A stretch of DNA of 64,000 nt from Betaproteobacteria bacterium (GTDB taxonomy: Bacteria > Pseudomonadota > Gammaproteobacteria > Burkholderiales > Usitatibacteraceae): the NCBI GenBank assembly GCA_016791265.1, contig JAEUMY010000004.1, positions 1-64,000 on the forward strand. Reading direction: 5' to 3'. How positions within the stretch are numbered: the stretch's first letter is position 1; the number at the start of each line of letters is the position of its first letter. Positions 49,255-57,328 of the stretch are shown piece by piece. Both the position numbers and the translations under genes were made by a program. The notes beneath the pieces were generated by a model. The model was not told the DNA's origin and ran no database searches. It saw only the letters and a program-made list of their open reading frames with translations.

Positions 49255-50160
49255 TCAATGCATGGCCGCCTGCGCAGCCGCTTCCTCTTCTTTCGAAAGC
49301 GGCGGCGCGAATTTGCGCATGAGGAACACAAACGCGATGCCGGTGACGTACATCAGCACGCCGTACACCGCGCCCGGCAGGCTCATCACGTCATCTTTGA
49401 GGATGCTGGAGGCGATGACGATGGCGAGCGTCCCGTTCTGCACCGACGACTCGATGGCGACGGTCGCGGCCTGGCGGATATCCACGCCGACGAGCTTCGA
49501 AAGGCCGAAACCCAGGAGCAGCATGGTGACGTTGATGGAGAACACCAGTGGCGCGAGTGTCGCAGTGTGTTCCTTGAAGAGCGCCCAGTTCTTGGCAATC
49601 GCGGCGGCGATGATGAGGACGAAAATGAGAGTGGCGACCGTGCTCATGCGCTGGTGATACCGATGACTGAAGTCCGGTGCCTTGGCCCGCAGCAGCATGC
49701 CCGCCCCAACGGGAATGGCGAGAATGACGAAGATCGGCACGATGATCTGATCCACCGGCACGGCGATCTGCCGCGACGCGCCCAGGAAGTAGTCCATGGA
49801 CCAGCCGATGATGAGCGGCACGGTGATGATGGACATCAGACTCGCGACGGCCGTGAACGAGAGCGCCAGCGCCACGTCGCCGCGCGCGTGATAGGTCAGC
49901 AGGTTGGAGGTTGTGCCCGTCGGACAAGCCGCGATGATCATGAAGCCCACTGCCAGCGCGCCGGTCACGCCCCAGAGCTTCACCACCAGGAAACCGACCA
50001 GCGGCAGCAGAACAAAATGGCACAGGGTGCCAACCGCGAAAGCCCGCGGGTAACGGAAGACGCGCTTGAAGTCGGCCGGTGTGAGCGCCACACCCAGCGT
50101 GAACATGATGAACGCCAGACCCAGCGGCAGCAGCACAGTTGAAACGATGTCGCCTTGCAC
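49255..50160 (-). CDS. Bile acid:Na+ symporter (SBF) family transporter
   Basis: A 301-aa inner-membrane protein with about ten helices. MFTLGVALTPADFKRVFRYP, AACPTGTTSNLLTYHARGD and SSVQNGTLAIVIASS correspond to the conserved core (crossover helices) of SBF/ASBT transporters. Likely an importer of an organic anion used by the surrounding acyl-CoA genes; substrate unknown. Ends with an acidic-basic tail (LSKEEEAAAQAAMH). Confidence 0.92.
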   Translation of the reverse strand: MQGDIVSTVLLPLGLAFIMFTLGVALTPADFKRVFRYPRAFAVGTLCHFVLLPLVGFLVVKLWGVTGALAVGFMIIAACPTGTTSNLLTYHARGDVALALSFTAVASLMSIITVPLIIGWSMDYFLGASRQIAVPVDQIIVPIFVILAIPVGAGMLLRAKAPDFSHRYHQRMSTVATLIFVLIIAAAIAKNWALFKEHTATLAPLVFSINVTMLLLGFGLSKLVGVDIRQAATVAIESSVQNGTLAIVIASSILKDDVMSLPGAVYGVLMYVTGIAFVFLMRKFAPPLSKEEEAAAQAAMH

Positions 50161-50190
50161 GATGCCTCCCCCTCGTTGTTGTCGTGCCCG

Positions 50191-50979
50191 TCAGTGCTGG
50201 TAAGACGGATCCAGTCGGTCCAGCTTCCGCAACAACCCCGGCCAGGCAAGCTGCCCGCCCAGCCCCTTGGTCACCGCCTTCGCCTGCGCTTTGGCGCCGT
50301 CAAGGATGGGCTGCGGAACAGGAATCAGTTTTCCGCCGCCGGACTGCGCCCGAACCTGAATGGTGCAGGTCGTCTCGAAGATGTACATGAAAAGGAATGC
50401 GTCGGCGATACTCTCGCCGACGGTGAGCAGGCCATGGTTCTTCAGCATGAAAAAATTCCTGTCGCCCAGATCGCGCACGAGGCGCGGCTTCTCGTCGTCA
50501 TTGAGCGCGACGCCTTCATAGTCGTGATAGGCGAGACCGGCCAGCACGAATATGGACTGTTGCGAAATCGGCAGCACACCGCCCGCCTGCGCCGACACGG
50601 CGATACCGTTGGCGGTGTGGGTGTGCAGCACGCACTTGGCATCCGCACGCGCGGCGTGAATGGCGGAGTGGATCACGAATCCGGCGGGATTGATGGGATA
50701 CGGGCTGTCGTCCAGCTTGTTTCCGGCAAGGTCGATCTTCACCAGGCTGCTGGCGGTGATTTCATCGAACAACATGCCGTAGGGGTTGATGAGAAACTGA
50801 TTCTCCGCGCCGGGAATCTTGGCCGTGATGTGGGTGAACACGAGGTCCGACCAACCATGCATCGCGATCAAGCGGTAGCAGGCGGCGAGGTCCACGCGGG
50901 TCTGCCATTCGTCGGGCGAGACCCTGGATTGGAGGGATGCGGTGGCTGCGGGGCTGGCGGACTGAATGGCAGGGTTCAT
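50191..50979 (-). CDS. Class II aldolase/adducin family protein
   Basis: A 262-aa zinc-dependent aldolase-fold protein. Metal ligands are in CVLHTHTANG (two His) and the C-terminal MLKNHGLLTVG; VFTHITAKIPG is the family N-terminal segment. Members act as aldolases, epimerases or decarboxylases, so the reaction cannot be named. ATG 50979 follows GGAG by eight bases. It is divergent from the Crp/Fnr gene. Confidence 0.9.
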   Translation of the reverse strand: MNPAIQSASPAATASLQSRVSPDEWQTRVDLAACYRLIAMHGWSDLVFTHITAKIPGAENQFLINPYGMLFDEITASSLVKIDLAGNKLDDSPYPINPAGFVIHSAIHAARADAKCVLHTHTANGIAVSAQAGGVLPISQQSIFVLAGLAYHDYEGVALNDDEKPRLVRDLGDRNFFMLKNHGLLTVGESIADAFLFMYIFETTCTIQVRAQSGGGKLIPVPQPILDGAKAQAKAVTKGLGGQLAWPGLLRKLDRLDPSYQH

Positions 50980-51084
50980 GCTTGTTTCTCCATGATTTTT
51001 CAGGGGTTGTCGCCCTGACGTATCAACACGCACTAATGGGTCCCGCCGCTCGGGTGATCACCACTGGTCGTCCGGCGACAGGCC

Positions 51085-51098
51085 TTGACCCGAGTCAA
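51085..51098. promoter_or_regulatory. FNR/CRP-family binding site
   Basis: TTGAC-CCGA-GTCAA, a perfect dyad with 5-bp arms and a 4-bp centre, close to the FNR consensus TTGAT-N4-ATCAA. It lies in the 210-bp gap between the divergent aldolase gene and the crp-type gene, so the regulator probably controls itself and the catabolic genes. A TATACT hexamer follows at 51111. Confidence 0.6.
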
Positions 51099-51120
51099 TA
51101 TAACGTTGGTTATACTTACA

Positions 51121-51142
51121 GTCTGTCACAACTATGACAGAC
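51121..51142. promoter_or_regulatory. 22-bp operator-like palindrome upstream of crp-type gene
   Basis: GTCTGTCA-N6-TGACAGAC, a perfect 8-bp dyad. It lies just downstream of TATACT (51111-51116), where a bound repressor would block transcription of the gene starting at 51190. No candidate regulator is identified. Confidence 0.55.
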
Positions 51143-51189
51143 CCCAACCACACCCGGCGTCACACAACAACAAGATCCGGAAAGAGAGT

Positions 51190-51918
51190 ATGGCAACCCT
51201 GAACCCCGCTCAAATCGCGATCCTGCAAAGCGACATCTGGTTCTCCGGCCTGCCCGGCCCCGTGCGCGCCGCCATCATCGAGGCCGCGCAGGTGAAGCAT
51301 CTGGCCGATGGCGAATATTCGCACCGCAAAGATCGTCCTGGCGATGGCTGGATGGGCATCCTCTCGGGCGCGGTGAAAATCTGCGCCACCGCCCCGGACG
51401 GCAAACAGACCGCGCTCGCATTCCTCGAGCCGGGCACATGGTTTGGCGAAATCTCCCTCTTCGATGGCTTGCCGCGCACGCATGACGGCATCGCCCACGG
51501 CCCGACTGAATTGCTGCTGGTGGCCAATCACGAATTCCGCGAACTCCTGAAGCAACATCCCGAGCTGCCGATGCACTTCCTGAAGCTGCAGGCGTCGCGC
51601 CTGCGCCTCTTGTTCGCCGCGATGGAAGATGTGAATGTGTTGCCGCTGCCTGCGCGGTTGGCCAAGCAACTGGTGAATCTGTCGCACGCCTACGGCGTGA
51701 AGGAGCAGGATGGTGTGCGCATCAATCTGCATCTTCCGCAAGAGGATCTCGCTCAGCTCCTGGGCTCGTCGCGTCAGCGCGTCAATGTGCTTCTCTCCGA
51801 CTGGGTGCGGCAGGGCTGGGTGTCGGTGCGTTACGGCGGTGTGACCCTGCACGACGAGCTGCCGCTGAAGCGCATCGCGGCAGGGGATGTCGCGGCCAGC
51901 GCCACCGCACAGGCCTAG
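51190..51918 (+). CDS. Crp/Fnr family transcriptional regulator
   Basis: A 242-aa regulator: cyclic-nucleotide-type beta-roll (GWMGILSGAVKICATAPDGKQ, then LEPGTWFGEISLFDGLPRTH in the phosphate-binding cassette region), dimer helix, and winged helix LPQEDLAQLLGSSRQRVNVLL. No N-terminal Cys cluster for an iron-sulfur centre is present, so it is not an oxygen-sensing FNR proper. ATG 51190 follows AAAGAGAG. It converges with the ligase gene, sharing CTAG as overlapping stops. The palindrome reads EYS (DGEYSHRKD). Confidence 0.9.
   Translation: MATLNPAQIAILQSDIWFSGLPGPVRAAIIEAAQVKHLADGEYSHRKDRPGDGWMGILSGAVKICATAPDGKQTALAFLEPGTWFGEISLFDGLPRTHDGIAHGPTELLLVANHEFRELLKQHPELPMHFLKLQASRLRLLFAAMEDVNVLPLPARLAKQLVNLSHAYGVKEQDGVRINLHLPQEDLAQLLGSSRQRVNVLLSDWVRQGWVSVRYGGVTLHDELPLKRIAAGDVAASATAQA
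51311..51322. repeat. Iterated palindrome in Crp/Fnr gene
   Basis: Read as EYS (GEYSHRKD) in the sensor domain. Confidence 0.9.
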
Positions 51919-53420
51919 CGAAGACTTTCGCGCAGCGCCGTCTTCAACACCTTGCCATAGGCGTTTTTGGGCAAGGCTGACAAAAATCGGTACTGCTTCG
52001 GCCGCTTGAAGCGGGCGATATGTCGCAGGCAATGCGCATCCAGCGCCGCCGCATCGGCGAAACCATCTCGGCCCACGACGCAGGCCACCACAACCTCGCC
52101 CCATTCGACATCGACTTCGCCGATCACGGACACCTCGGCGACACCAGGATGCGTGAGCAGCACCTCCTCCACCTCGCGCGGATAGATGTTCGAACCGCCG
52201 GAAATGATCAGGTCCTTGCCGCGGTCCTTCAAGGTGAGAAAGCCCTCGGCGTCGAAGCTGCCCAGATCGCCGGTCAACAACCAACCCTCCGACAACGCAG
52301 CAGCGGTCGCCGCCGCATCCCGCCAATAGCCCGCCATCACCGTGCCGCCGCGCACGCGGATTTCGCCCACCTCCCCCACCGGCAGCTCGCGGCCCGCCTT
52401 GTCGCAGACGCGCACTTCGACGCCTGTGAACGGCACGCCCACCGACGCGAGCCGCTCACGAAAGCGCAGATGGGCCGCATCGTTCATCACCGCCCTTGGC
52501 AGCGCGGTGATGGTCATCGGCGTTTCACCCTGACCGTAAATCTGCGCAAGCTTCCCTGCGAATATTCGCAACGCGTCCTCAGCGTCGGCCACGTACATGG
52601 GCCCACCGCCGTAGACGATCAACTTCAAGCCACGCAGCGCACGCGCCGTCCAGCCGGCGTGCCGCGCGAGTCGCTTCACCATCGTGGGTGCCGCGAACAT
52701 CGTCACACCCCGATGCGCCGCAAGCAACGCGATGACCTCGTCCTCCACGAAGCCGCCCGACTCCGGTACGACCTGCGCCGCGCCAGCCATGAGATGCGGC
52801 AGCGCGTACAACCCCGACCCGTGCGACAAGGGCGCCGCATGCAGAATGCAATCCGCGGGCGCGATGGCATCGACCTGGGCGACGTAATTGAGACACATGG
52901 CCGCGAGATTGCCGTGGGTGAGCATCGCACCCTTGGGGCGGCCGGTGGTGCCGCTGGTGTAGAAAAGCCAGGCCAACGCGCTGTCGGCGACATCCACCAC
53001 ATCAATTGGCGGATGCATCACGTACTGCGAATATTCGCCGCCATCCAGCGTGATCAGACGCACGTCCGTGAACGATGCGGCCAGCTTGTCACGCCATTCT
53101 TCATCCACGCAGACGGCCTTCGCGCCTGACTGTTCGAGGATGTAAGCCGCCTCGCGCGGATGCAGCTTCGCGTTGACGGGCACCGCCACAAGCCCGGCCC
53201 ACCAGATGGCAAAGAGCGCCTCCAGATACGCCGGCTGATTGGCGGAGAGAAGCATGACGCGCTCGCCGGGCACCAGCCCCGAGGCGACGAAGCTGCCCGC
53301 CAGCGCCGCCGCGCGACGCGCCAGAGTGGCATGGTCGGCGACGAGGCGCGTACCCCGCAGCAAGGCCGGCGCGTCCGGTGCCTGCAATGCCTTGCGTTTC
53401 AGCCAAAGTACGCAGTTCAT
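51915..53420 (-). CDS. AMP-forming acyl-CoA synthetase
   Basis: About 501 aa. P-loop FYTSGTTGRPKGAMLTHGN, QIYGQGETPM in the adenylate motif, GFLTLKDRGKDLIISGGSNI and the C-terminal catalytic Lys in PKNAYGKVLKTALRE. It resembles short/aryl acid-CoA ligases more than FadD. ATG 53420 (MNCVLWLKRKALQ) is preferred over a TTG 13 codons upstream. It contains two copies of the palindrome, RIFA (52558) and EYS (53027). Confidence 0.92.
   Translation of the reverse strand: MNCVLWLKRKALQAPDAPALLRGTRLVADHATLARRAAALAGSFVASGLVPGERVMLLSANQPAYLEALFAIWWAGLVAVPVNAKLHPREAAYILEQSGAKAVCVDEEWRDKLAASFTDVRLITLDGGEYSQYVMHPPIDVVDVADSALAWLFYTSGTTGRPKGAMLTHGNLAAMCLNYVAQVDAIAPADCILHAAPLSHGSGLYALPHLMAGAAQVVPESGGFVEDEVIALLAAHRGVTMFAAPTMVKRLARHAGWTARALRGLKLIVYGGGPMYVADAEDALRIFAGKLAQIYGQGETPMTITALPRAVMNDAAHLRFRERLASVGVPFTGVEVRVCDKAGRELPVGEVGEIRVRGGTVMAGYWRDAAATAAALSEGWLLTGDLGSFDAEGFLTLKDRGKDLIISGGSNIYPREVEEVLLTHPGVAEVSVIGEVDVEWGEVVVACVVGRDGFADAAALDAHCLRHIARFKRPKQYRFLSALPKNAYGKVLKTALRESLR
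52558..52569. repeat. Iterated palindrome in acyl-CoA synthetase gene
   Basis: Read as RIFA (DALRIFAGKL). Confidence 0.9.
53027..53038. repeat. Second iterated palindrome in acyl-CoA synthetase gene
   Basis: Read as EYS (GGEYSQYV), 469 bp from the first; two frames used within one gene. Confidence 0.9.
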
Positions 53421-53576
53421 GCGATCAATCGTCAGGCCAAGGGGGTGGATTTCAGCCAAAACCTACCTGAAAATGCCGGAAGCGTGCGCGGCGGTTCCCC
53501 GATGGAACCTTGAAGGCTCCGCATCCGGATGCCGCCCGGCCGCGTAGTGGGTCCATATCGAGTCACGGAGGTTGCA

Positions 53577-54449
53577 ATGGGTATTCGTCTCAAATTCAAC
53601 ATCGTCCTGCTGCTGGTCTTTGCCGCCGGGATGGGCGTGTCCGCCTGGGTGTCGCACCGGCTCTTGCAGGACAACGCCAAGCAGGAAGTGCTGCGCAACG
53701 CCGGTCTCATGATGGAGGCGGCGCTGGCCATTCGCGGCTACACGGTGAAGCAGGTGAAGCCGCACCTCGAACCGCAACTCATGGAGACTTTCCTGCCGCA
53801 ATCCGTGCCCGCCTTCGCCGCGACCGAGACCTTCAATTCGCTGCGCGCCACGCATCCCGAATTCGCGTACAAGGAAGCCACGTTGAACCCCACCAACCCG
53901 CGCAACCGCGCCGTGGAATGGGAGGCCGATGTGGTCAACAGTTTCCGCAACAACCCCGCGCTGAAGGAAGTGACCGGCGAGCGCGTCACGCCCACCGGCG
54001 GCCAGCTCTATCTCGCCCGCCCCATCCAGATCAAGGACCCGGCCTGCCTCGCCTGCCACAGCGTGCCCGCCGCCGCGCCCGCGTCCATGCTGAAGCTCTA
54101 TGGCGAGAACAACGGATTCGGCTGGAAGCACCAGGAGATCATCGGCGCCCAGGTCGTGTCGGTGCCGACCGACGTGCCGATCAAGAACGCCAACCGCGCC
54201 TTCACCACGTTCATGAGCTCGCTCGCAGCCATTTTCGCTGTGACTTTTGTGGTGCTGAACATCATGCTGTCATTCATGATCATCCGTCCCATCTCGCGCA
54301 TGTCCGAGGCCGCGGACAAGATCTCCACCGGCGACTTCGACGTGCCCGAATTCATGGACAAGGGCAAGGATGAGATCAGCACACTCGGCACGTCATTCAA
54401 TCGCATGCGCCGCAGTTTGCAGAAGGCGATAAAGCTCTTGGACAAGTGA
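53577..54449 (+). CDS. DUF3365 (Tll0287-like) haem-domain sensor with HAMP
   Basis: A 290-aa inner-membrane protein. An N-terminal membrane helix precedes a periplasmic DUF3365 domain with the haem c motif CLACH (Cys 157, Cys 160, His 161). A second helix (FAVTFVVLNIMLSFMII) and a HAMP domain follow (RPISRMSEAADKISTGDFDVPEF). No kinase, cyclase or methyl-accepting domain is attached, so it must signal through a partner; the Ser/Thr kinase 115 bp downstream is the obvious candidate. ATG follows GGAGG by six bases. Confidence 0.9.
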   Translation: MGIRLKFNIVLLLVFAAGMGVSAWVSHRLLQDNAKQEVLRNAGLMMEAALAIRGYTVKQVKPHLEPQLMETFLPQSVPAFAATETFNSLRATHPEFAYKEATLNPTNPRNRAVEWEADVVNSFRNNPALKEVTGERVTPTGGQLYLARPIQIKDPACLACHSVPAAAPASMLKLYGENNGFGWKHQEIIGAQVVSVPTDVPIKNANRAFTTFMSSLAAIFAVTFVVLNIMLSFMIIRPISRMSEAADKISTGDFDVPEFMDKGKDEISTLGTSFNRMRRSLQKAIKLLDK

Positions 54450-54458
54450 TCTTTCGCG

Positions 54459-54549
54459 AGGCGGAAGGCGGGAGGAGGTAGGCGACGCAGTTCGACCAAT
54501 GCGAATATTCGCAATCGTCGCGCACGCTGACATTCCCCGCCTTCCGCCT
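54459..54549. repeat. Inverted repeat centred on an iterated palindrome
   Basis: Arms AGGCGGAAGGCGGG (54459-54472) and its exact complement (54536-54549) flank a perfect copy of the 12-mer (54501-54512) that lies almost at the centre. The arm sequence recurs at 5802-5821 beside the patatin gene, so it is another dispersed repeat family. It occupies the gap between the haem-sensor and kinase genes. Confidence 0.65.
54501..54512. repeat. Iterated palindrome, intergenic
   Basis: At the centre of a 14-bp-arm inverted repeat upstream of the kinase gene. Confidence 0.9.
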
Positions 54550-54564
54550 ACCACCTCCCTACCA

Positions 54565-55992
54565 ATGTCCCAACCAGACAAAATCGGCAAATACCAGATC
54601 GTCAAAGAACTGGGCAAAGGCGCCATGGGCATGGTGTACGAGGGCTTTGACCCCGGCATCGAACGCCGCGTCGCCATCAAGACCATCCTGCCCGAGTATT
54701 TGCAAGATGCCGAATCGGAAGAAGCGGTCGCGCGCTTCAAGCGCGAGGCGCAGGCATCAGGGCGCTTGCAGCATCCGGGCATCGTGCAGGTCTACGAATA
54801 TTCGGAGGACGGCGGCATGGCGTACATCGTCATGGAATACGCCGAGGGCAGCGAGCTGAAGGACCATCTCAAGAAGGGCAAGCGCTTCGAGATGATCCAC
54901 ATTTTCGAGATCATGAAGCAGTTGCTGGTGGCGCTTGACTACTCGCACAAGCAAGGCGTGATTCACCGCGACATCAAGCCTGCCAACATCATGCTGACCA
55001 ATGGACTCAAGGTGAAGCTGATGGATTTCGGCATCGCCCGCATCGGCACGTCGTCGATGACCCAGGTGGGCACCGTGGTCGGAACGCCGTCGCACATGGC
55101 GCCGGAACAATTGATGGGCCTCACCGCCGATGGCCGCACCGATCTCTGGGCCACGGCCATCGTGCTGTACGAGCTGCTGACCGGCAAGAATCCCTTCCTC
55201 GCCGAAACACCTGCCGCGGTGATGCACAACGTGCTCTCCGCCGAGCCACCGCCGCCGTCGTTCTACCGCCCCGACATTCCGGCCAGCATCGACACGTTCT
55301 TCAAGCATGCGCTGGCCAAGAAGCCGGCTGATCGCTTCGCCAACGCGCGCGAGTTCCTCACCAATCTATTGCAGGCGTTTCAGGGCAAGGAGTTCACCGC
55401 GACCGTCGCTATGAAGGCCATGGATGCCGAGAAGACCCAGCCGATCAACCTGGGTACCGCGCAAGCTGACGCCACCCAGCGCGTGGCCGCACCTGGCGAA
55501 GAGACGCGCATCATGGCGAAGGCGCTCGACATCGCGCCAGAGCGCCTGAAGGAAATCGAAGGGTCGCTCACCCGTTATCTCGGCCCGCTCGCGAAAGTGG
55601 TGGTGCGCGAAAGCCAGGCCGTGTCATCCAACCTGGACCAGTTCTTCGCGGCGCTGGCGGACAACATCGCCGAAGGCGCGGAGAAAGAGGCGTTCCTGAA
55701 GCGGGTGAAAGTCTGGCAAGGCGCCGAACTGTCCAGCCCGCACCTGGACGCCACCGGTGCATCGGCGCCGCGCCCGGCCGAAGCCTCGACACCGCGCGCC
55801 GTGTTCTCCCCGGAGGTGCTTTCCACGGCGGAAAAGCGGCTCGCAAGCTACGTCGGCCCGCTCGCGAAACTGCTCATCAAGCAGACCGCCGGCTCAACCG
55901 GCACCATCAAGGAGCTCTACGCCAAACTCGCCGAGAACATCGACGATCCGGCCGAGCGCAAGGCGTTTCTGGCGACGGTGGATCGGGCGTGA
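54565..55992 (+). CDS. Serine/threonine protein kinase with duplicated C-terminal domain
   Basis: A 475-aa soluble Hanks-type kinase: glycine loop GKGAMGMVYEG (about 18-28), Lys 39 in VAIKTI, HRDIKPAN (Asp about 136), DFG (about 154) and APEQLMG. There is no membrane helix and no PASTA domain. The C-terminal part has two related segments of about 60 residues, at about 321-385 and 413-472, sharing the pattern RYLGPLAK...F/YAxLAxNI...EKEAFL. They probably form a duplicated helical domain, of unknown ligand. The frame extends upstream to 54499, but ATG 54565 is preferred as the first with the standard MSQPDKIGKYQIVKELG start. Confidence 0.93.
   Translation: MSQPDKIGKYQIVKELGKGAMGMVYEGFDPGIERRVAIKTILPEYLQDAESEEAVARFKREAQASGRLQHPGIVQVYEYSEDGGMAYIVMEYAEGSELKDHLKKGKRFEMIHIFEIMKQLLVALDYSHKQGVIHRDIKPANIMLTNGLKVKLMDFGIARIGTSSMTQVGTVVGTPSHMAPEQLMGLTADGRTDLWATAIVLYELLTGKNPFLAETPAAVMHNVLSAEPPPPSFYRPDIPASIDTFFKHALAKKPADRFANAREFLTNLLQAFQGKEFTATVAMKAMDAEKTQPINLGTAQADATQRVAAPGEETRIMAKALDIAPERLKEIEGSLTRYLGPLAKVVVRESQAVSSNLDQFFAALADNIAEGAEKEAFLKRVKVWQGAELSSPHLDATGASAPRPAEASTPRAVFSPEVLSTAEKRLASYVGPLAKLLIKQTAGSTGTIKELYAKLAENIDDPAERKAFLATVDRA
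54794..54805. repeat. Degenerate iterated palindrome in kinase gene
   Basis: ACGAATATTCGG; the inner 10-bp dyad CGAATATTCG is intact. Read as EYS. Confidence 0.5.
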
Positions 55993-56010
55993 GCACCTAA
56001 TCTAGGCTTA

Positions 56011-56042
56011 CACCCTATTGAGGGGAGAGGGTTGGGGTGGGA
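56011..56042. repeat. C/G-rich extragenic repeat after the kinase gene
   Basis: CACCCTATTGAGGGGAGAGG and a following GTTGGGGTGGG match the repeat family at 37201-37238 and 39738-39776. It lies 18 bases after the kinase stop, followed 12 bases later by an iterated palindrome. Confidence 0.6.
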
Positions 56043-56054
56043 ACGCGCGGCTTG

Positions 56055-56066
56055 GCGAATATTCGC
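56055..56066. repeat. Iterated palindrome, intergenic
   Basis: In the gap between the convergent kinase and membrane-protein genes. Confidence 0.9.
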
Positions 56067-56092
56067 GAACCACCTTTCTAGAATCTCTTCGG

Positions 56093-56827
56093 CTAGCCCT
56101 GTGCCGCGCGTTTCGTCGCATCCGCAAGCGCCTCACCCAGCCTGACCACCTGCTCGATCACATCCACGCTCGGGCCGTCGACATAGAGCTTCACCTGCAC
56201 ACCCTTCTCGCCGCAACCCGCCGACAGACAGTTGTCGAGTCTGCTCATCGACTGTTTGAAAGGCGGCCAAACGAGAATGCGCGCCTCGGCGTCCGCATCG
56301 ATCAGCGCATCGTAAAGCGACGATTCCGCAATCACGACAAAACGCTCGCGCAGCGCCGGCGTGCCCACGGGCCGCTCACTCGCGTTGAGGTAGAAATCTC
56401 GCCGCCTGGCGAAAACTTTGGAAAAGACGACGCCAAGCGCGGACACGCCACCGATCATCGCGCCACCCACGCCCTTGCGGCTGATGTCGAACGACCAGCG
56501 GTCCATGAGCACCCATTCATCTTCTTCGGCAGCCAACTCCGGCGCGATGAACGTGAGGCGGGGCGACGAAGACGAGCTGGAGTGATCGCAGTCGTACTCG
56601 ACCGTCCACGCGATCCCGCCGGGCGACGTGCCGTTCACGCGATAGCGGATGTCGCCGTCATGCGTGGGGTCGTAGCGCCAGCCGTGCATCTGCAGACGCG
56701 GGCCACGCCGCCGCGACTCGGCGGCCTCCTGCTCCCGCGCCGCCTTGCCGCCGCCATGTCGATGCCACCACCAGCCATAGCCAAGCACGGCGATGATGAT
56801 GCTGGCGATCAGCGTGAACATGATCAT
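56093..56827 (-). CDS. Membrane-anchored hypothetical protein
   Basis: A 244-aa protein with one N-terminal helix (MIMFTLIASIIIAVLGYGWWW) and a soluble C-terminal part. I recognise no domain. The segment GWRYDPTHDGDIRYRVNGTSPGG in two parts and the two late cysteines (NCLSAGC) stand out. ATG 56827 places the helix at the N-terminus. It is the last of three membrane proteins of unknown function in a row on this strand. Confidence 0.75.
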   Translation of the reverse strand: MIMFTLIASIIIAVLGYGWWWHRHGGGKAAREQEAAESRRRGPRLQMHGWRYDPTHDGDIRYRVNGTSPGGIAWTVEYDCDHSSSSSSPRLTFIAPELAAEEDEWVLMDRWSFDISRKGVGGAMIGGVSALGVVFSKVFARRRDFYLNASERPVGTPALRERFVVIAESSLYDALIDADAEARILVWPPFKQSMSRLDNCLSAGCGEKGVQVKLYVDGPSVDVIEQVVRLGEALADATKRAAQG

Positions 56828-56916
56828 GGGAACGCTGGACACGGTTTCAAGCCTCGCTGGTGACCCGATGCCGGTGCGTGCCCCGCGGCACACCGGGGGA
56901 TGATGACGGTCGGCGC

Positions 56917-57312
56917 TCAGCGCGACGCGCAGGCGCGACTGGCGGCGCTTTGCAATTGCTGGCGATAGCCATCAATTTGACGCTGCAACTCGACGTGCGT
57001 GATCGCGGGATTCCCGACCTTGATCTCGGCCCGCAGCGCCGCAACTCGCTGCTGCCACTCGTTCAGTTCGCACGCCTGGCGCGCTTCGGCAGCGGCATCT
57101 TTCTGCTTGGCCACCGTGATCCACGTGAACGCGGCCAGCGTGATCGCGGCGCCACCCGCGATGATCCACTTCTGCTGACGCCGCCACAACGTGTCCTCCG
57201 CTTCCAGCTCATCCACAAGGCCCCGCACTTTGCGCAGCGCCGCCTTGTCCACCGTACGCTCGATGTTGGCGGCGATGGCGTCCTTGTCAGTGGGAGTGGG
57301 ATCGGTATTCAT
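56917..57312 (-). CDS. Hypothetical membrane protein, tandem paralogue A
   Basis: A 131-aa protein. The N-terminal cytoplasmic part has DAIAANIERTVDKAALRKVR, then a single membrane helix (IIAGGAAITLAAFTWITVA) and a charged helical C-terminal part with two cysteines. The same N-terminal pattern occurs in the gene 16 bases upstream, so the pair is a tandem duplication. Function unknown. Confidence 0.75.
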   Translation of the reverse strand: MNTDPTPTDKDAIAANIERTVDKAALRKVRGLVDELEAEDTLWRRQQKWIIAGGAAITLAAFTWITVAKQKDAAAEARQACELNEWQQRVAALRAEIKVGNPAITHVELQRQIDGYRQQLQSAASRACASR

Positions 57313-57328
57313 GGCTGCCTTATCAATC

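Noticed and set aside
51085-51116. TTGACC and TATACT as a standard promoter for the Crp/Fnr gene
   Set aside because: The spacing is 20 bp, too long for a normal sigma-70 promoter; TTGACC is better explained as half of the FNR-like dyad.
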